64,000 bases of DNA from assembly GCF_019739195.1 (NCBI RefSeq), contig NZ_JAHHDS010000003.1, positions 2,108,001-2,172,000 on the forward strand. The letters are read 5' to 3'. The DNA comes from Microcella sp. GTDB taxonomy: Bacteria; Actinomycetota; Actinomycetes; Actinomycetales; Microbacteriaceae. How positions within the stretch are numbered: position 1 is the first letter of the stretch; each line of letters starts with the position of its first letter. Of this stretch, positions 53,101 through 62,053 are shown one piece after another. A program made the position numbers and the translations under genes. The notes beneath the pieces were generated by a model, which did not search any database, had not been told where the DNA came from, and worked only from the letters and a program-made list of their open reading frames with translations.

Positions 53101-55185
53101 ATGGGGGTTCTGCGGTCAGCAGTTGTCGTCGTGCTCGCAGCGCTGCTCTCGGGCGGAGCCCTCGTCGACCCGGCGCCCGACGGCGAGGTGCCCGCGGTGG
53201 AGGCGCCTGAGGTCGAGGTGCCTGCGGTCGAGGTGCCCGCGGTCGACGAACCTGTCGCGGAGACCCCCGACGAGAATGCGCGCACCGTCGAGAACGACCC
53301 CCTGGCTGCGAGCGCCGCGACCGCTGCCGACCGCATCAGCGGCGGCGATCGCTATGCGACGGCCGTGGCCGTCTCGACCCAGGCATTCTCGAGCGGTGCC
53401 GACATCGTGTTTCTGGCCAGCGGCACCGACTACCCCGACGCCCTGTCTTCTGCTCCTGTTGCTGCAGCGCTCAACGGGCCCCTGCTGCTCACGAGCACCA
53501 ACACGCTGCCCGCGGTCGTGGCAGCGGAGCTCGATCGGCTCAACCCCGCCCAGATCATCATCGTCGGCGGCACGGGCGTCGTCGGCTCCGCCGTCGAACA
53601 GGCCGCCCGCGCGTTCGCGCCCGAGGTGCGCCGCGTGTTCGGCGCCGACCGTTACGAGACCTCGCGAGCGCTCATCACCGAATTCGCACCCCCCAGCGAC
53701 ACTCTCTATCTGGCGACCGGCCGCAACTATCCCGACGCGCTCGCGGCGGCCGCCGCTGCCGGTTCGCAGGGTGCGCCCGTGCTGCTCGTCGACGGGCTCA
53801 CCTCGACTCCGACGTCGCAGACTCTGGCACTCATCGCGGCGCGCTCGGTGCAGACCGTGCTGGTCGCGGGCGGCACCGGCGTCATCTCGAGCGAACTCGC
53901 GATGGCGCTCGACGCCCAGGTCGATCAGGTGCAGCGGCTCGCGGGGCTCGACCGCTACAGCACCGCCGTGGCGATCAACGCCTATGCCTTCGAGACGGCT
54001 GAGCGCGCCTTCGTCGCCACCGGCGCGGGGTACGCCGATGCCCTGTCAGGCGCCGTGCTCGCGGCCGTCGAGGGCGCCCCGCTTTACCTGTCGAGCCCGA
54101 CGTGCCTGCCTCGCACAGCGCGCGAGGCCATGATCGACACACTGCAGGTTGATCGCGTCACACTGCTGGGCGGCGAAGGGGTTCTCAGCGCCCGTGTCGC
54201 GGCGCTCGACGAGTGCAGCACGATCGCCGATGACCGCGCGACGAGCATCGCCGAACTCGTGGCCGCACTGAATCTGCGCCTGCGCTCTCTCGCGGGCAGC
54301 TACTCGGTGAGCGTGCGAGAGCTCGGCAACCTCGAGACCGTGGTGAGCATCAACGGCGCCGTCATGCAAGAGCCCGCGAGCGTCATGAAGCTCTTCGTGG
54401 CCTATGCGATTCTCGACCGCGTCGACCGCGGGCTGCTGTCACTGACGACCCCGACCCGATCGGGCGTGAGCGTGCAAGAGTGCCTGCGGGTCATCCTGCA
54501 CGTCTCTGACAATTACTGCCATTGGGATCTGGTCGCTCTCATCGGCAATCAAGCCCTCAACGACCAGTTCTGGGCCGAGGGCTACACGCGCACGGTCTAT
54601 CAGGGCACGAGCGGCAACGGCGCCTACTACTCGTCGAAGCACACCAGCACGAACGATGTGACGCTGCTGCTCACGCGGCTGCATCGGGGCGAGCTGCTGA
54701 GCCCCGAGCTCACCGACTACTTCATCGAGCTGCTCGAGACGCAGGTCTGGCGGCACCGGCTGCCCGCGGGTATGCCGCCCGGTATTCCGATCGCCAACAA
54801 GACCGGCTACTTGTGGGTCGGCAGTGGCTACATTCACGCCGACGTGGCGATCGTGTCGGCTCCGACCGGCCCCTTCGTCGTCTCGGTGATCGGCAGCCGC
54901 AACGCGACGGCTGCGGGCGTGCGGGCCATCGGCACGGTGGTCTACGAGCACTTCGCCGGGCCCGTAACCTCGACGGCCGCATACAGCTCGCTCAACCTGG
55001 TCACGACGCGCTCGGTCGCGTACTACCAGTACGCCGGCAACACGCAGCTCGGCGTGATTCCTGCAGGCACCCGCGTCGAGGCCTACGCGAGCGCCCGCGA
55101 CTGGTATCAGGTCGGCTATGGCGGCCGATACGTCTACATTCACTCCTCTTCGCTACGCAACTACTTCGACTACCCGCAGCGCTGA
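53101..55185 (+). CDS. Secreted CWB2 protein with class-A beta-lactamase-like hydrolase and SH3 domains
   Basis: 694 residues. After a signal peptide (AVVVVLAALLSGGALV) comes an acidic Pro-rich linker of repeated VPAVE units. Three CWB2 repeats occupy about residues 76-373, here N-terminal rather than C-terminal. The hydrolase domain (about 380-620) has all three serine-hydrolase motifs: S427-V-M-K430 in EPASVMKLF, S469-D-N in HVSDNYCH, and K567-T-G in ANKTGYLWVG. The last 65 residues look like an SH3b wall-binding domain (SVAYYQYAG to RYVYIHSSSLRNYF). It may be a beta-lactamase, a D,D-peptidase or another wall hydrolase. GGGGGGTGAG is the ribosome-binding site. Confidence 0.88.
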   Translation: MGVLRSAVVVVLAALLSGGALVDPAPDGEVPAVEAPEVEVPAVEVPAVDEPVAETPDENARTVENDPLAASAATAADRISGGDRYATAVAVSTQAFSSGADIVFLASGTDYPDALSSAPVAAALNGPLLLTSTNTLPAVVAAELDRLNPAQIIIVGGTGVVGSAVEQAARAFAPEVRRVFGADRYETSRALITEFAPPSDTLYLATGRNYPDALAAAAAAGSQGAPVLLVDGLTSTPTSQTLALIAARSVQTVLVAGGTGVISSELAMALDAQVDQVQRLAGLDRYSTAVAINAYAFETAERAFVATGAGYADALSGAVLAAVEGAPLYLSSPTCLPRTAREAMIDTLQVDRVTLLGGEGVLSARVAALDECSTIADDRATSIAELVAALNLRLRSLAGSYSVSVRELGNLETVVSINGAVMQEPASVMKLFVAYAILDRVDRGLLSLTTPTRSGVSVQECLRVILHVSDNYCHWDLVALIGNQALNDQFWAEGYTRTVYQGTSGNGAYYSSKHTSTNDVTLLLTRLHRGELLSPELTDYFIELLETQVWRHRLPAGMPPGIPIANKTGYLWVGSGYIHADVAIVSAPTGPFVVSVIGSRNATAAGVRAIGTVVYEHFAGPVTSTAAYSSLNLVTTRSVAYYQYAGNTQLGVIPAGTRVEAYASARDWYQVGYGGRYVYIHSSSLRNYFDYPQR

Positions 55186-55195
55186 GTTTCCATCG

Positions 55196-55201
55196 TAGAA
55201 T
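55196..55201 (+). promoter_or_regulatory. -10 box of the 810-residue CWB2 protein gene
   Basis: TAGAAT, 53 bases before GTG 55255; the leader carries GAAGGA six bases before the start. Confidence 0.45.
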
Positions 55202-55254
55202 CGTGCCGATGCACGGCAGTGGCCGATGCCGCCTCATCGTCCCGAAGGATTCAC

Positions 55255-57687
55255 GTGCTCATCTCTTCGCACCCCGCGCGATCTCTGACGGCTCTCACCA
55301 TCGCCGGCGCACTCATCGCGGCAACGCTCATGACGCCCGCGCCTGCTGCCCGTGCAGACGCCCAGACGGCGACCGTTACCGGCACGGTCGTGATGCCCTT
55401 CGGCCTCTCCGTGCCCGTCGGCAATCCGCAGTTGCGGGCTTTGACGGTCGAGCGTCCGAACTTGAGCATTACAACCATCACGAGCGCGGCCGTCGCGGCC
55501 GATGGGTCCTTCACGCTCACGGGTCTTGAGGCAGGAGTCGAGCACCGCATTCTCTTTTCGGCCGGGTCGAATTACGGGTCGCTCCTGCGTACGTACTATG
55601 ACGGCGCCTTCACGTATGACACGACCGTTCCGATCGTTCTCGACCCCGGTGAGACGCGATCGCTCGGTGAGATTCAGCTTTATCGTCCCGGTTCGATCAC
55701 GGGGGCTATGTCGGGCAGCGACGGACCCATCCTGAGCGGTGAGGTGACGATCATGAGCGGCCCTGTCGGATACACCGAGGCCCGCCCATCGGGCGTGGGG
55801 GCCTCGTCGCTGTTCAACATCGCGACTCAGAGCTACGGTATCGGCGGGTTGCCCCCGGGCGATTACGTGGTGCGCTTCCGTGAGGTCAATTCTGGCGTGT
55901 CGTGGAAGACGGTCTACAACGACGGATCGCTAACGCTCGAAGACGCGGTCCCGATCTCTGTCGGCCTCAGCGAGCAGGTGTCGTTCGACGTTGCGTTGCC
56001 ACCCACGCCCCGCATCGTCGGCGAGCTGTCAGTGCAGAGAGACCCCTCGGTCACCCTTCCCATCTTCTCGCTCATTCGGGCTCGACCTTTTCCGGGTACG
56101 ACCGCGGGAACGATGCGCGATGTGTACGTGTACGCGCTCGGAGAGTATCGACTCCCTGGTCTCGCACCGGGCTCGTATCAAGTCTGCATTTCTGATCAAG
56201 CGGGTACGGGTCAGCAGGGCATCTTCGACTATTGCTACGGCGAAGATGAACTGAACCCTCAGGGCATTCCGGTGGTCGTCGGCGACGGCACCACCCCTGA
56301 TATCGACTTGGCGGTGCAGGGCGCATCACGGCTCGCGGTGCCCTCGATTGAGCTGCTCAACCCGCCCGCTTCTGACCCTTTTTTCACGCCCGGTTTCGGC
56401 ATCGCCGTCTTCTGGCGCTTCGACGAAGACCTGGGTTACTGGGTGAATGAAGGCCAAGACATGTCGATCGGCGGTGGCATCAGCTTCATGAGTGGACCGT
56501 TGCCAGCCGGCGACTACCGGGTGCAGCTGCAGTATGCGGTCGACGACAAGAACTACCGCGAGTACTGGCCAGGCGGCATCACCCGCTTTGCCGACGCGCC
56601 GATCGTCCCGGTGCGAGAGGGTGAGGCACTCCCGCTGAATGGCGCCGTCGTCAATCCGGTTCCACCGACGACAGATCGCGTCTCCGGCGCCGATCGGTTC
56701 GCGACCGGAGTGGCGATCTCGACAGAGATGTTCAGCTCAGAGTTTCTCGCCGACTTTTCACCCGTGGTCTACATCGCCAACGGGCTCGTGTACCCCGACG
56801 CCTTGGCCGCCGGCCCCGTTGTGGCGGCATCGGGCGGAGCGCTCTTGCTGGTGGAGCAGAACCGTATTCCGCCGAGCGTCGTCGCCGAGCTCGAGCGGCT
56901 GCGCCCCGACCGCATTGTGATCGTAGGAGGCACCGGCAGCGTGAGCAGCGCTGTTCAGACGCAATTGGCGACCTTTGTTGACGCGCCACATCGGGTCGAG
57001 CGCCACGCCGGGCCCGACCGGTATGCGACTTCGCGAGCCGTCATCAGTTCGGGCCTCGAGGGCGCTACCGCTGTACCGGTGGTGATCGCCACGGGAGCCA
57101 ACTACCCCGACGCCTTGGCTGCAGGGCCGATCGCCGCGGCTCTCGGCGGCGTGGTGTTGCTCGTCGACGGCACCCGCTCATCTCTCGATGCGGCAACCCG
57201 CTCTCTCGTGAACCAGCTGGATCCGCCTCTGTTCATCATTGCCGGTGGGCCGGGCAGCGTCAGCGTCGGCATCGAGAATGAGTTGTTTCAGCGGGGAGCG
57301 GATCTGGCGCGGGCCGGCGGCAACGATCGCTACCAGACAGCTGAGATTCTCAACAGCATCTTCTTGCCTGACGGAGAGCCGTTCGTCTGGGATACCCCGG
57401 GCGGCGTCGACATGCTGTACGTCGCCACCGGCACCGGATTCGCCGACGCGCTCGCCGGTGGGCCCCTCGCGGCGCGTAATGGCGCTCCGCTCTACCTGAC
57501 TCCTCAGAATTGCTTGCTGCCGGCCGTTGTCGACGCGGTGGAAGACCTGGGTGCCCGTGAGATCGTCGTGCTGGGTGGCATCGGTTCTGTGTCAGAAGCC
57601 GCGAAAAACGGGCGAACATGCGGCGTGAGTGCCACGCGCGGCCAGATCACCGCGGTGCAACGCGTCGTCGATCAGTATCTCGATTGA
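55255..57687 (+). CDS. Large secreted protein with carboxypeptidase-regulatory-like repeats and three CWB2 repeats
   Basis: 810 residues. Signal peptide to about residue 35 (LMTPAPAARA). Four or more beta-sandwich units follow, each ending in a G-L-x-x-G-x-Y/H turn: FTLTGLEAGVEHRI, YGIGGLPPGDYVVRF, YRLPGLAPGSYQVCI, FMSGPLPAGDYRVQL. This resembles carboxypeptidase-regulatory/SpaA-type domains. Three CWB2 repeats fill about 474-795, with Cys in PQNCLLP and RTCGVS. The GTG at 55255 has GAAGGA six bases upstream. Compared with neighbouring genes, more codons end in T or A. Confidence 0.85.
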   Translation: MLISSHPARSLTALTIAGALIAATLMTPAPAARADAQTATVTGTVVMPFGLSVPVGNPQLRALTVERPNLSITTITSAAVAADGSFTLTGLEAGVEHRILFSAGSNYGSLLRTYYDGAFTYDTTVPIVLDPGETRSLGEIQLYRPGSITGAMSGSDGPILSGEVTIMSGPVGYTEARPSGVGASSLFNIATQSYGIGGLPPGDYVVRFREVNSGVSWKTVYNDGSLTLEDAVPISVGLSEQVSFDVALPPTPRIVGELSVQRDPSVTLPIFSLIRARPFPGTTAGTMRDVYVYALGEYRLPGLAPGSYQVCISDQAGTGQQGIFDYCYGEDELNPQGIPVVVGDGTTPDIDLAVQGASRLAVPSIELLNPPASDPFFTPGFGIAVFWRFDEDLGYWVNEGQDMSIGGGISFMSGPLPAGDYRVQLQYAVDDKNYREYWPGGITRFADAPIVPVREGEALPLNGAVVNPVPPTTDRVSGADRFATGVAISTEMFSSEFLADFSPVVYIANGLVYPDALAAGPVVAASGGALLLVEQNRIPPSVVAELERLRPDRIVIVGGTGSVSSAVQTQLATFVDAPHRVERHAGPDRYATSRAVISSGLEGATAVPVVIATGANYPDALAAGPIAAALGGVVLLVDGTRSSLDAATRSLVNQLDPPLFIIAGGPGSVSVGIENELFQRGADLARAGGNDRYQTAEILNSIFLPDGEPFVWDTPGGVDMLYVATGTGFADALAGGPLAARNGAPLYLTPQNCLLPAVVDAVEDLGAREIVVLGGIGSVSEAAKNGRTCGVSATRGQITAVQRVVDQYLD

Positions 57688-57711
57688 CGTCGACTGCCCA
57701 CGCCTCTGTTC

Positions 57712-58251
57712 CTAGAACTTGGGCAGGTACGACCGCACGTCGACAGGAATCTCGTCAGAATCCCACGGCAGAAGAATGCGGTCGGGCTGGCCGTACACAT
57801 AGGGCTGCGTCGGCATATTGATGAAGTGGGTCTCGGCTTCGCTGAGATTGATGAGCAGGTGCCAGACCCCGACCGGAATACGCATCTGCATCGTGCCCCG
57901 CGCCGTCAGGTGCACGCGCTGCAGAACCCCCTCGGTCGAAGACCCGGGGCGGCCGTCGAAGAGCAGCGCGAGCATCTCGCCGACCGCGATGGTGTAGCGG
58001 TCGACCTTGTGCTCGTGGCGCGCCCACCCCTTGATCTGGCCCCGGCGCAGCGAGGTCTGATACACGTGCACGATCGGTTCAGGGCCGAGATCGGGCTGCC
58101 CGTTCCACAACTCGTGCAGCGAGCCTCGATGGTCGACGTGCACCGCCGGTCGACGCGTGATGACGCCGTCGATCACCGTCGCGGTCGACTGCCCATCGGG
58201 GGTCACGGTCTGCACATCGGGGGTGCCCGGCAAGGGGCGTTCGGTCGACAT
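57712..58251 (-). CDS. RmlC-like cupin, dTDP-4-dehydrorhamnose 3,5-epimerase-related protein
   Basis: 179 residues. VHVDHRGSLHELWN, QTSLRRGQIKGWARHEHKVD with the position of the catalytic His, YTIAVGEMLALLFDGRPGSS and MRIPVGVWHLLINLSEAE form a cupin related to RmlC. It ends LLPWDSDEIPVDVRSYLPKF. It differs clearly from the rfbC product in this window and may act on another 4-keto sugar or be a WxcM-type isomerase. ATG 58251 has CATACT six bases upstream as a weak leaderless -10. It is downstream of the minus-strand GT2. Confidence 0.8.
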   Translation of the reverse strand: MSTERPLPGTPDVQTVTPDGQSTATVIDGVITRRPAVHVDHRGSLHELWNGQPDLGPEPIVHVYQTSLRRGQIKGWARHEHKVDRYTIAVGEMLALLFDGRPGSSTEGVLQRVHLTARGTMQMRIPVGVWHLLINLSEAETHFINMPTQPYVYGQPDRILLPWDSDEIPVDVRSYLPKF

Positions 58252-58282
58252 GCCCTCAGTATGCCCTGGGCGTCGAGCGTGG

Positions 58283-59317
58283 TCAGCGACGAGTTCGTCG
58301 GGCCAGCGCCCGCACGCTTCGCAAGGGCGCCGTGAGGCGCCACGAGACGGTGCTGCGGGTCGCAGCGAGCTCATCGCGGGCGGCATCGAGCTCGGCGGCC
58401 TGCTCGCGTCGTCGACGTTCAGCCCAGCGCCCGAACTGCACGACGATGTCGGCGGCCTCGCGCGCGCACCACTGCTCGACCTCGGCCGCGCGCTCGCGGG
58501 TGCAGTCGTGCGGCACGGCGCGCGCGGCACCCTCGGGCAGCTGGGCCACGACCGTGCTCCACCGCTCGTGAACGCGCGGGGTGAGGCGGTCGTTGAGGTA
58601 GAGGCGCAGCATCCCCGGGGCCGATTGATCACCGCCATGCAGGGTGGTCGCCGCACCCACGAGCGCGACCCCCCAGCCGTGTGCGCGCAGGTGCGAGCAC
58701 GTGTCGAGGTCGACGTAGGTGAGCGGGTAAAGCGAGGGGTCGGCGCCGCCGACGTGATCCCAAGCGCGCGTGCGCACGAGCAGGCCTTTGCTCGTCACCC
58801 AGTCACGGCGCGCGACACCCTCGGGGCGGTCGACGTGCGAGCTGTCGGTACTGCTCCAGGTGAGCAGATCATCAGGCACGCACCAGCCACCGTTGAAGCG
58901 CTGCACGGCGCCGACCTCGTCAACGCGCACCGAGCCGAATGCGCCCACCTCGGGGTGCTCGTCGGCCGCGTCGACGAGCGCGTCGAGCCAACCGGGCAAC
59001 ACCACCATGTCGTCTTGCACCCACACGAAGAGTTCGGTGCTCACGTGCTGACGCCCGACGTGCAGGCCGCCCGCCCAGCCCAGGTTCAGCTCGGGCTCGA
59101 CCGTGCGCACCTCGAACGCGTCGACCTGAGCGGCGATCGACGCATCGACCGGCACGCCGAGCGGGTTGATCACGCACACGATCGAGAAGGGCGTGCTCGC
59201 CTCGTGCTCGACGAGCGAGGTCAGGCAGTCGATGAGCCGCTGCGTGCGCCCGAGCGCGACGACGACGAGCGTCACGCGAGCGCTCGCGGTGTGGGGGTGG
59301 TGGTCGGGCAGATACAC
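58283..59317 (-). CDS. GT2 glycosyltransferase with C-terminal coiled coil
   Basis: 344 residues. VTLVVVALGRTQRLIDCL at the first strand, VCVINPLGVPVD, ELNLGWAGGLHVGRQHV, FVWVQDDMVVLPGW as metal site, and DWVTSKGLLVRTRAWDHVGG belong to the rhamnosyltransferase-like GT2s. The C-terminal about 60 residues form a charged helix (RRRREQAAELDAARDELAA) ending STVSWRLTAPLRSVRAL, a tail I associate with polymer-length or membrane-anchored glycan enzymes. The GTG start is 20 bases from the divergent galE, with -10 boxes that overlap. Confidence 0.85.
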   Translation of the reverse strand: MYLPDHHPHTASARVTLVVVALGRTQRLIDCLTSLVEHEASTPFSIVCVINPLGVPVDASIAAQVDAFEVRTVEPELNLGWAGGLHVGRQHVSTELFVWVQDDMVVLPGWLDALVDAADEHPEVGAFGSVRVDEVGAVQRFNGGWCVPDDLLTWSSTDSSHVDRPEGVARRDWVTSKGLLVRTRAWDHVGGADPSLYPLTYVDLDTCSHLRAHGWGVALVGAATTLHGGDQSAPGMLRLYLNDRLTPRVHERWSTVVAQLPEGAARAVPHDCTRERAAEVEQWCAREAADIVVQFGRWAERRRREQAAELDAARDELAATRSTVSWRLTAPLRSVRALARRTRR

Positions 59318-59325
59318 GGTGGGCC

Positions 59326-59332
59326 TAGCCTA
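59326..59332. promoter_or_regulatory. Overlapping divergent -10 boxes (galE2 and GT2)
   Basis: TAGCCTA reads TAGCCT on the plus strand (six bases before ATG 59338) and TAGGCT on the minus strand (nine bases before GTG 59317). The intergenic distance is only 20 bases, so the two promoters cannot be used by two polymerases at once. Confidence 0.5.
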
Positions 59333-59337
59333 AGAGC

Positions 59338-60300
59338 ATGTCTTGGCTTGTCACCGGCGGCGCCGGCTACATCGGAGCCCACGTCGTGCGTGCCCTCACC
59401 GAGGCCGGGCTCAGCCCCGTCGTTCTCGATGACCTCTCGAGCGGGCACGCCGACTTCGTTCCTGAGACCGTGCCCTTCGTGCGCGCATCGCTTCTCGATC
59501 GAGCCGCGGTGGATGCTGCGCTCACCGACCACGCCGTCACCGGGGTCATTCACGTCGCAGGTTTCAAGTACGCCGGGGTGAGCGTGCAGCGCCCCCTGCA
59601 CACCTATGAGCAGAATGTGACGGCCATGATCACCCTGCTCGAGTCGATGCAGCAGCACGGCGTCGACCAGTGCGTGTTCTCGTCGTCGGCAGCGGTCTAC
59701 GGGGCCGTCGACGTCGACCTCGTGATCGAAGACACCCCCAAGAACCCGACGTCGCCCTACGGCGAGTCGAAGCTCATCGGCGAGTGGCTGCTGCGCGATC
59801 AGCAGGTGGCCGCAGGCCTGCGGCACACGAGTCTGCGCTACTTCAACGTGGTCGGCTCGGGTGACCCCGCCGTGCGCGACACGAGCCCGCACAACCTCTT
59901 TCCGCTCGTGTTCGACGCCCTCGTCGAGGGGCGGCAGCCGCGCATCAACGGCACCGACTACCCGACGCCCGACGGCACGTGCGTGCGTGACTACATTCAC
60001 GTGGCCGACCTGGCGCTCGCGCACGTTGAGGCGGCGCGCCGTCTTGAGGCGGTCGACCGTCTGGAGCCCGCCTACAACCTGGGTTCGGGCGACGGCGTCT
60101 CGGTGCGTCAGATCATGGATGCTGTCGCCGAGGTCACCGGCCTGCAGGTCGAGCCCGAGCTCGCCGAGCGGCGGCCCGGCGATCCGCCGCGCATCGTGGC
60201 GAGCGGCGAGCTCGCCGCCCGCGACCTCGGCTGGGCCATGCGCCACACGCTCGCCGAGATGGTCGAGTCGGCGTGGCAGGCCCGGAGCGCATCCGTCTAG
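59338..60300 (+). CDS. galE: UDP-glucose 4-epimerase (second copy)
   Basis: 320 residues. MSWLVTGGAGYIGAHVVRAL, LDDLSSGHADFVPE, HVAGFKYAGVSVQRPLHTYE, FSSSAAVYGAVDVD, SPYGESKLIGEWLLRDQQ (catalytic Tyr/Lys), TSLRYFNVVGSGDPAVRD and RDYIHVADLALAHVEAARRL are typical GalE motifs. It is similar in length to the copy at 40526 but clearly diverged; it may prefer a different UDP-hexose. Its neighbours are a GT2, an RmlC-like cupin and CWB2 genes. Confidence 0.93.
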   Translation: MSWLVTGGAGYIGAHVVRALTEAGLSPVVLDDLSSGHADFVPETVPFVRASLLDRAAVDAALTDHAVTGVIHVAGFKYAGVSVQRPLHTYEQNVTAMITLLESMQQHGVDQCVFSSSAAVYGAVDVDLVIEDTPKNPTSPYGESKLIGEWLLRDQQVAAGLRHTSLRYFNVVGSGDPAVRDTSPHNLFPLVFDALVEGRQPRINGTDYPTPDGTCVRDYIHVADLALAHVEAARRLEAVDRLEPAYNLGSGDGVSVRQIMDAVAEVTGLQVEPELAERRPGDPPRIVASGELAARDLGWAMRHTLAEMVESAWQARSASV

Positions 60301-60367
60301 GTCGCCACGGTGTTCGGTGCTGAAATACGGCGATCGTCGCACCCTTGCCAAGCGCTGGGCACGACCA

Positions 60368-60373
60368 TAGTCT
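60368..60373 (+). promoter_or_regulatory. Possible -10 box upstream of the 483-residue CWB2 gene
   Basis: TAGTCT in the 165-base gap between galE and the CWB2 gene, about 90 bases before ATG 60466. The rest of the gap shows no gene or strong repeat. Confidence 0.3.
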
Positions 60374-60465
60374 CGTCGTGAGGGCGACTCGATATCGCCC
60401 GATCGTGGACCGCGCTGTGCACATCGCAGTCGTTCGCCCCCGTTCTGCTCGACGAAAGCGTGCTC

Positions 60466-61917
60466 ATGACCCGACTCTCGATGACTCTTCGCCCGCTGGC
60501 ACTGCTGGCCGCTCTCGCCCTCGGCGGAGGCCTCGCGGCGGCGCCTGCTGCGGCGACCACGGAGCCTGACAGCACGTTCGACGTCGATTACCGCAGCGGC
60601 ACGAGCGATCGTGCCGACAACCTCGAGTCGACCCCGGGTGAGCTCGCCCCTGTGGCAGACGGCGATGCCTCAGCTCAGGGCACCCTGCTCATCACGCAGC
60701 CCGGCGGATCGCCCGTGCCGGTGACGGACGGCGGCGCTCAGTTCTACTCGGCAGACCCGCCCTACGAGCTGGTCAGCACGGCATTTACCGACCCGAACGG
60801 CGACTTCTCTATCAGCGACCTGCCGCCGGGCGACTACAACATTGCCTTCTTCTCGCGAACTGATGTCGCCCTGCCGGTACGTGAGTGGTTCAACAACAAC
60901 GGGTCAGACAACCAGCCGCTGCGCATCAATGCACAGACGCTGGCGCTCGACGCCAACGTCACGACCGACTTCGAGACGACTGTTCTGGGATCGCGCACCA
61001 TCAACGACGACCGATTCTCGGGCCCCGATCGGTTCGCGACGGCAGTCTCGCTGTCAGAGTCGCGCTTCACCAACAGCTCCGGACCCACCGTGATCATCGT
61101 CAACGGCTTCACCTTTCCTGACGCCCTCTCAGGGGGAGCCCTTGCGGCCTCGAGCGGCGTGCTGCTGATGGTCGAGCAGAATGCCATCCCTTCCGCCACA
61201 CAGGCCGAGCTCACGCGTCTCGATCCTTCGCGCATCGTCATCATCGGGGGCACGGGAGTGGTCTCGAACGCCGTGCAGGCGGCATTGGTCGCCTTCGTCG
61301 ACGACGATGCGTCGCGCGTCGACCGCATCGCGGGTGCCGATCGCTATGACACGTCTCGTCAGGTGCTCACGTCAGACGACGGCTTCGCGTCCAGCGTCGA
61401 TGCACTCTTCATCGCCACCGGCCGTGGTTTTCCCGACGCGTTGAGCGCCGTGCCCGCGACGGCGATGGCCGATGGGGCCCTGCTGCTCGTCGATGGTTCG
61501 GTGGGGTCGCTCGACCCGGCGACTCGCGACCTCATCGATGCGCTCAATGTGCCCGTCTACATCATCGGGGGCACGGGGTCGGTGTCGGCGGCCATCGGTT
61601 CTCAACTCGTCACGATCGCGCCCGAGGTCACGCGCGTCGCCGGAGCCGATCGATTCTTGACCTCTGTCGAGGTCGCCCTGCAGTTCTTCCCGGCGGCGGA
61701 CTACGCCTACCTCGCGAACGCCTTCTCGTTCCCCGACGCTCTGGCGGCAGGGCCCATCGCAGGCCAGTTCGATTCGCCGATTTACCTCTCGCAGTTCGAC
61801 TGCGTGCCCGAGGCGGTGGTCGAAGACATTTTCGATGTGCTCGCGAACGAGGTGCGCGTGGTCGGCGGCACGGGCGTCTTGAGCGCCAACGTGCAAAGCG
61901 GCGAGGTCTGCCCGTAG
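60466..61917 (+). CDS. Secreted CWB2-repeat protein with one beta-sandwich domain
   Basis: 483 residues. Signal peptide to about residue 30 (LGGGLAAAPAAA). A region of about 50 polar residues is followed by one carboxypeptidase-regulatory-like unit (LLITQPGGSPVPVTDGG to FSISDLPPGDYNIAFF). Three CWB2 repeats occupy about 180-483 (FSGPDRFATAVSLSE, FPDALSGGALAAS, IIGGTGVVSNAVQ), with Cys in FDCVPE and GEVCP at the end. ATG 60466 has GAAAG about seven bases upstream; a GTG two codons earlier is also possible. Probably a wall-associated structural or adhesive protein. Confidence 0.85.
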   Translation: MTRLSMTLRPLALLAALALGGGLAAAPAAATTEPDSTFDVDYRSGTSDRADNLESTPGELAPVADGDASAQGTLLITQPGGSPVPVTDGGAQFYSADPPYELVSTAFTDPNGDFSISDLPPGDYNIAFFSRTDVALPVREWFNNNGSDNQPLRINAQTLALDANVTTDFETTVLGSRTINDDRFSGPDRFATAVSLSESRFTNSSGPTVIIVNGFTFPDALSGGALAASSGVLLMVEQNAIPSATQAELTRLDPSRIVIIGGTGVVSNAVQAALVAFVDDDASRVDRIAGADRYDTSRQVLTSDDGFASSVDALFIATGRGFPDALSAVPATAMADGALLLVDGSVGSLDPATRDLIDALNVPVYIIGGTGSVSAAIGSQLVTIAPEVTRVAGADRFLTSVEVALQFFPAADYAYLANAFSFPDALAAGPIAGQFDSPIYLSQFDCVPEAVVEDIFDVLANEVRVVGGTGVLSANVQSGEVCP

Positions 61918-61993
61918 TCGAGCAGTCGCATGCGCCGGCGGGTCGATACGTGACCCCCGAACAGGGCGGTTGCAGTCGAGAGATGCTCGCGTC

Positions 61994-61999
61994 TAGCGT
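61994..61999 (+). promoter_or_regulatory. -10 box of the 498-residue CWB2 gene
   Basis: TAGCGT, 54 bases before ATG 62054; AGGAG precedes the start by four bases. Confidence 0.4.
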
Positions 62000-62053
62000 C
62001 GAGAGCGGTGCGCACGGGGAGTGCTCACGAACCACCCCACCACTAGGAGCACG

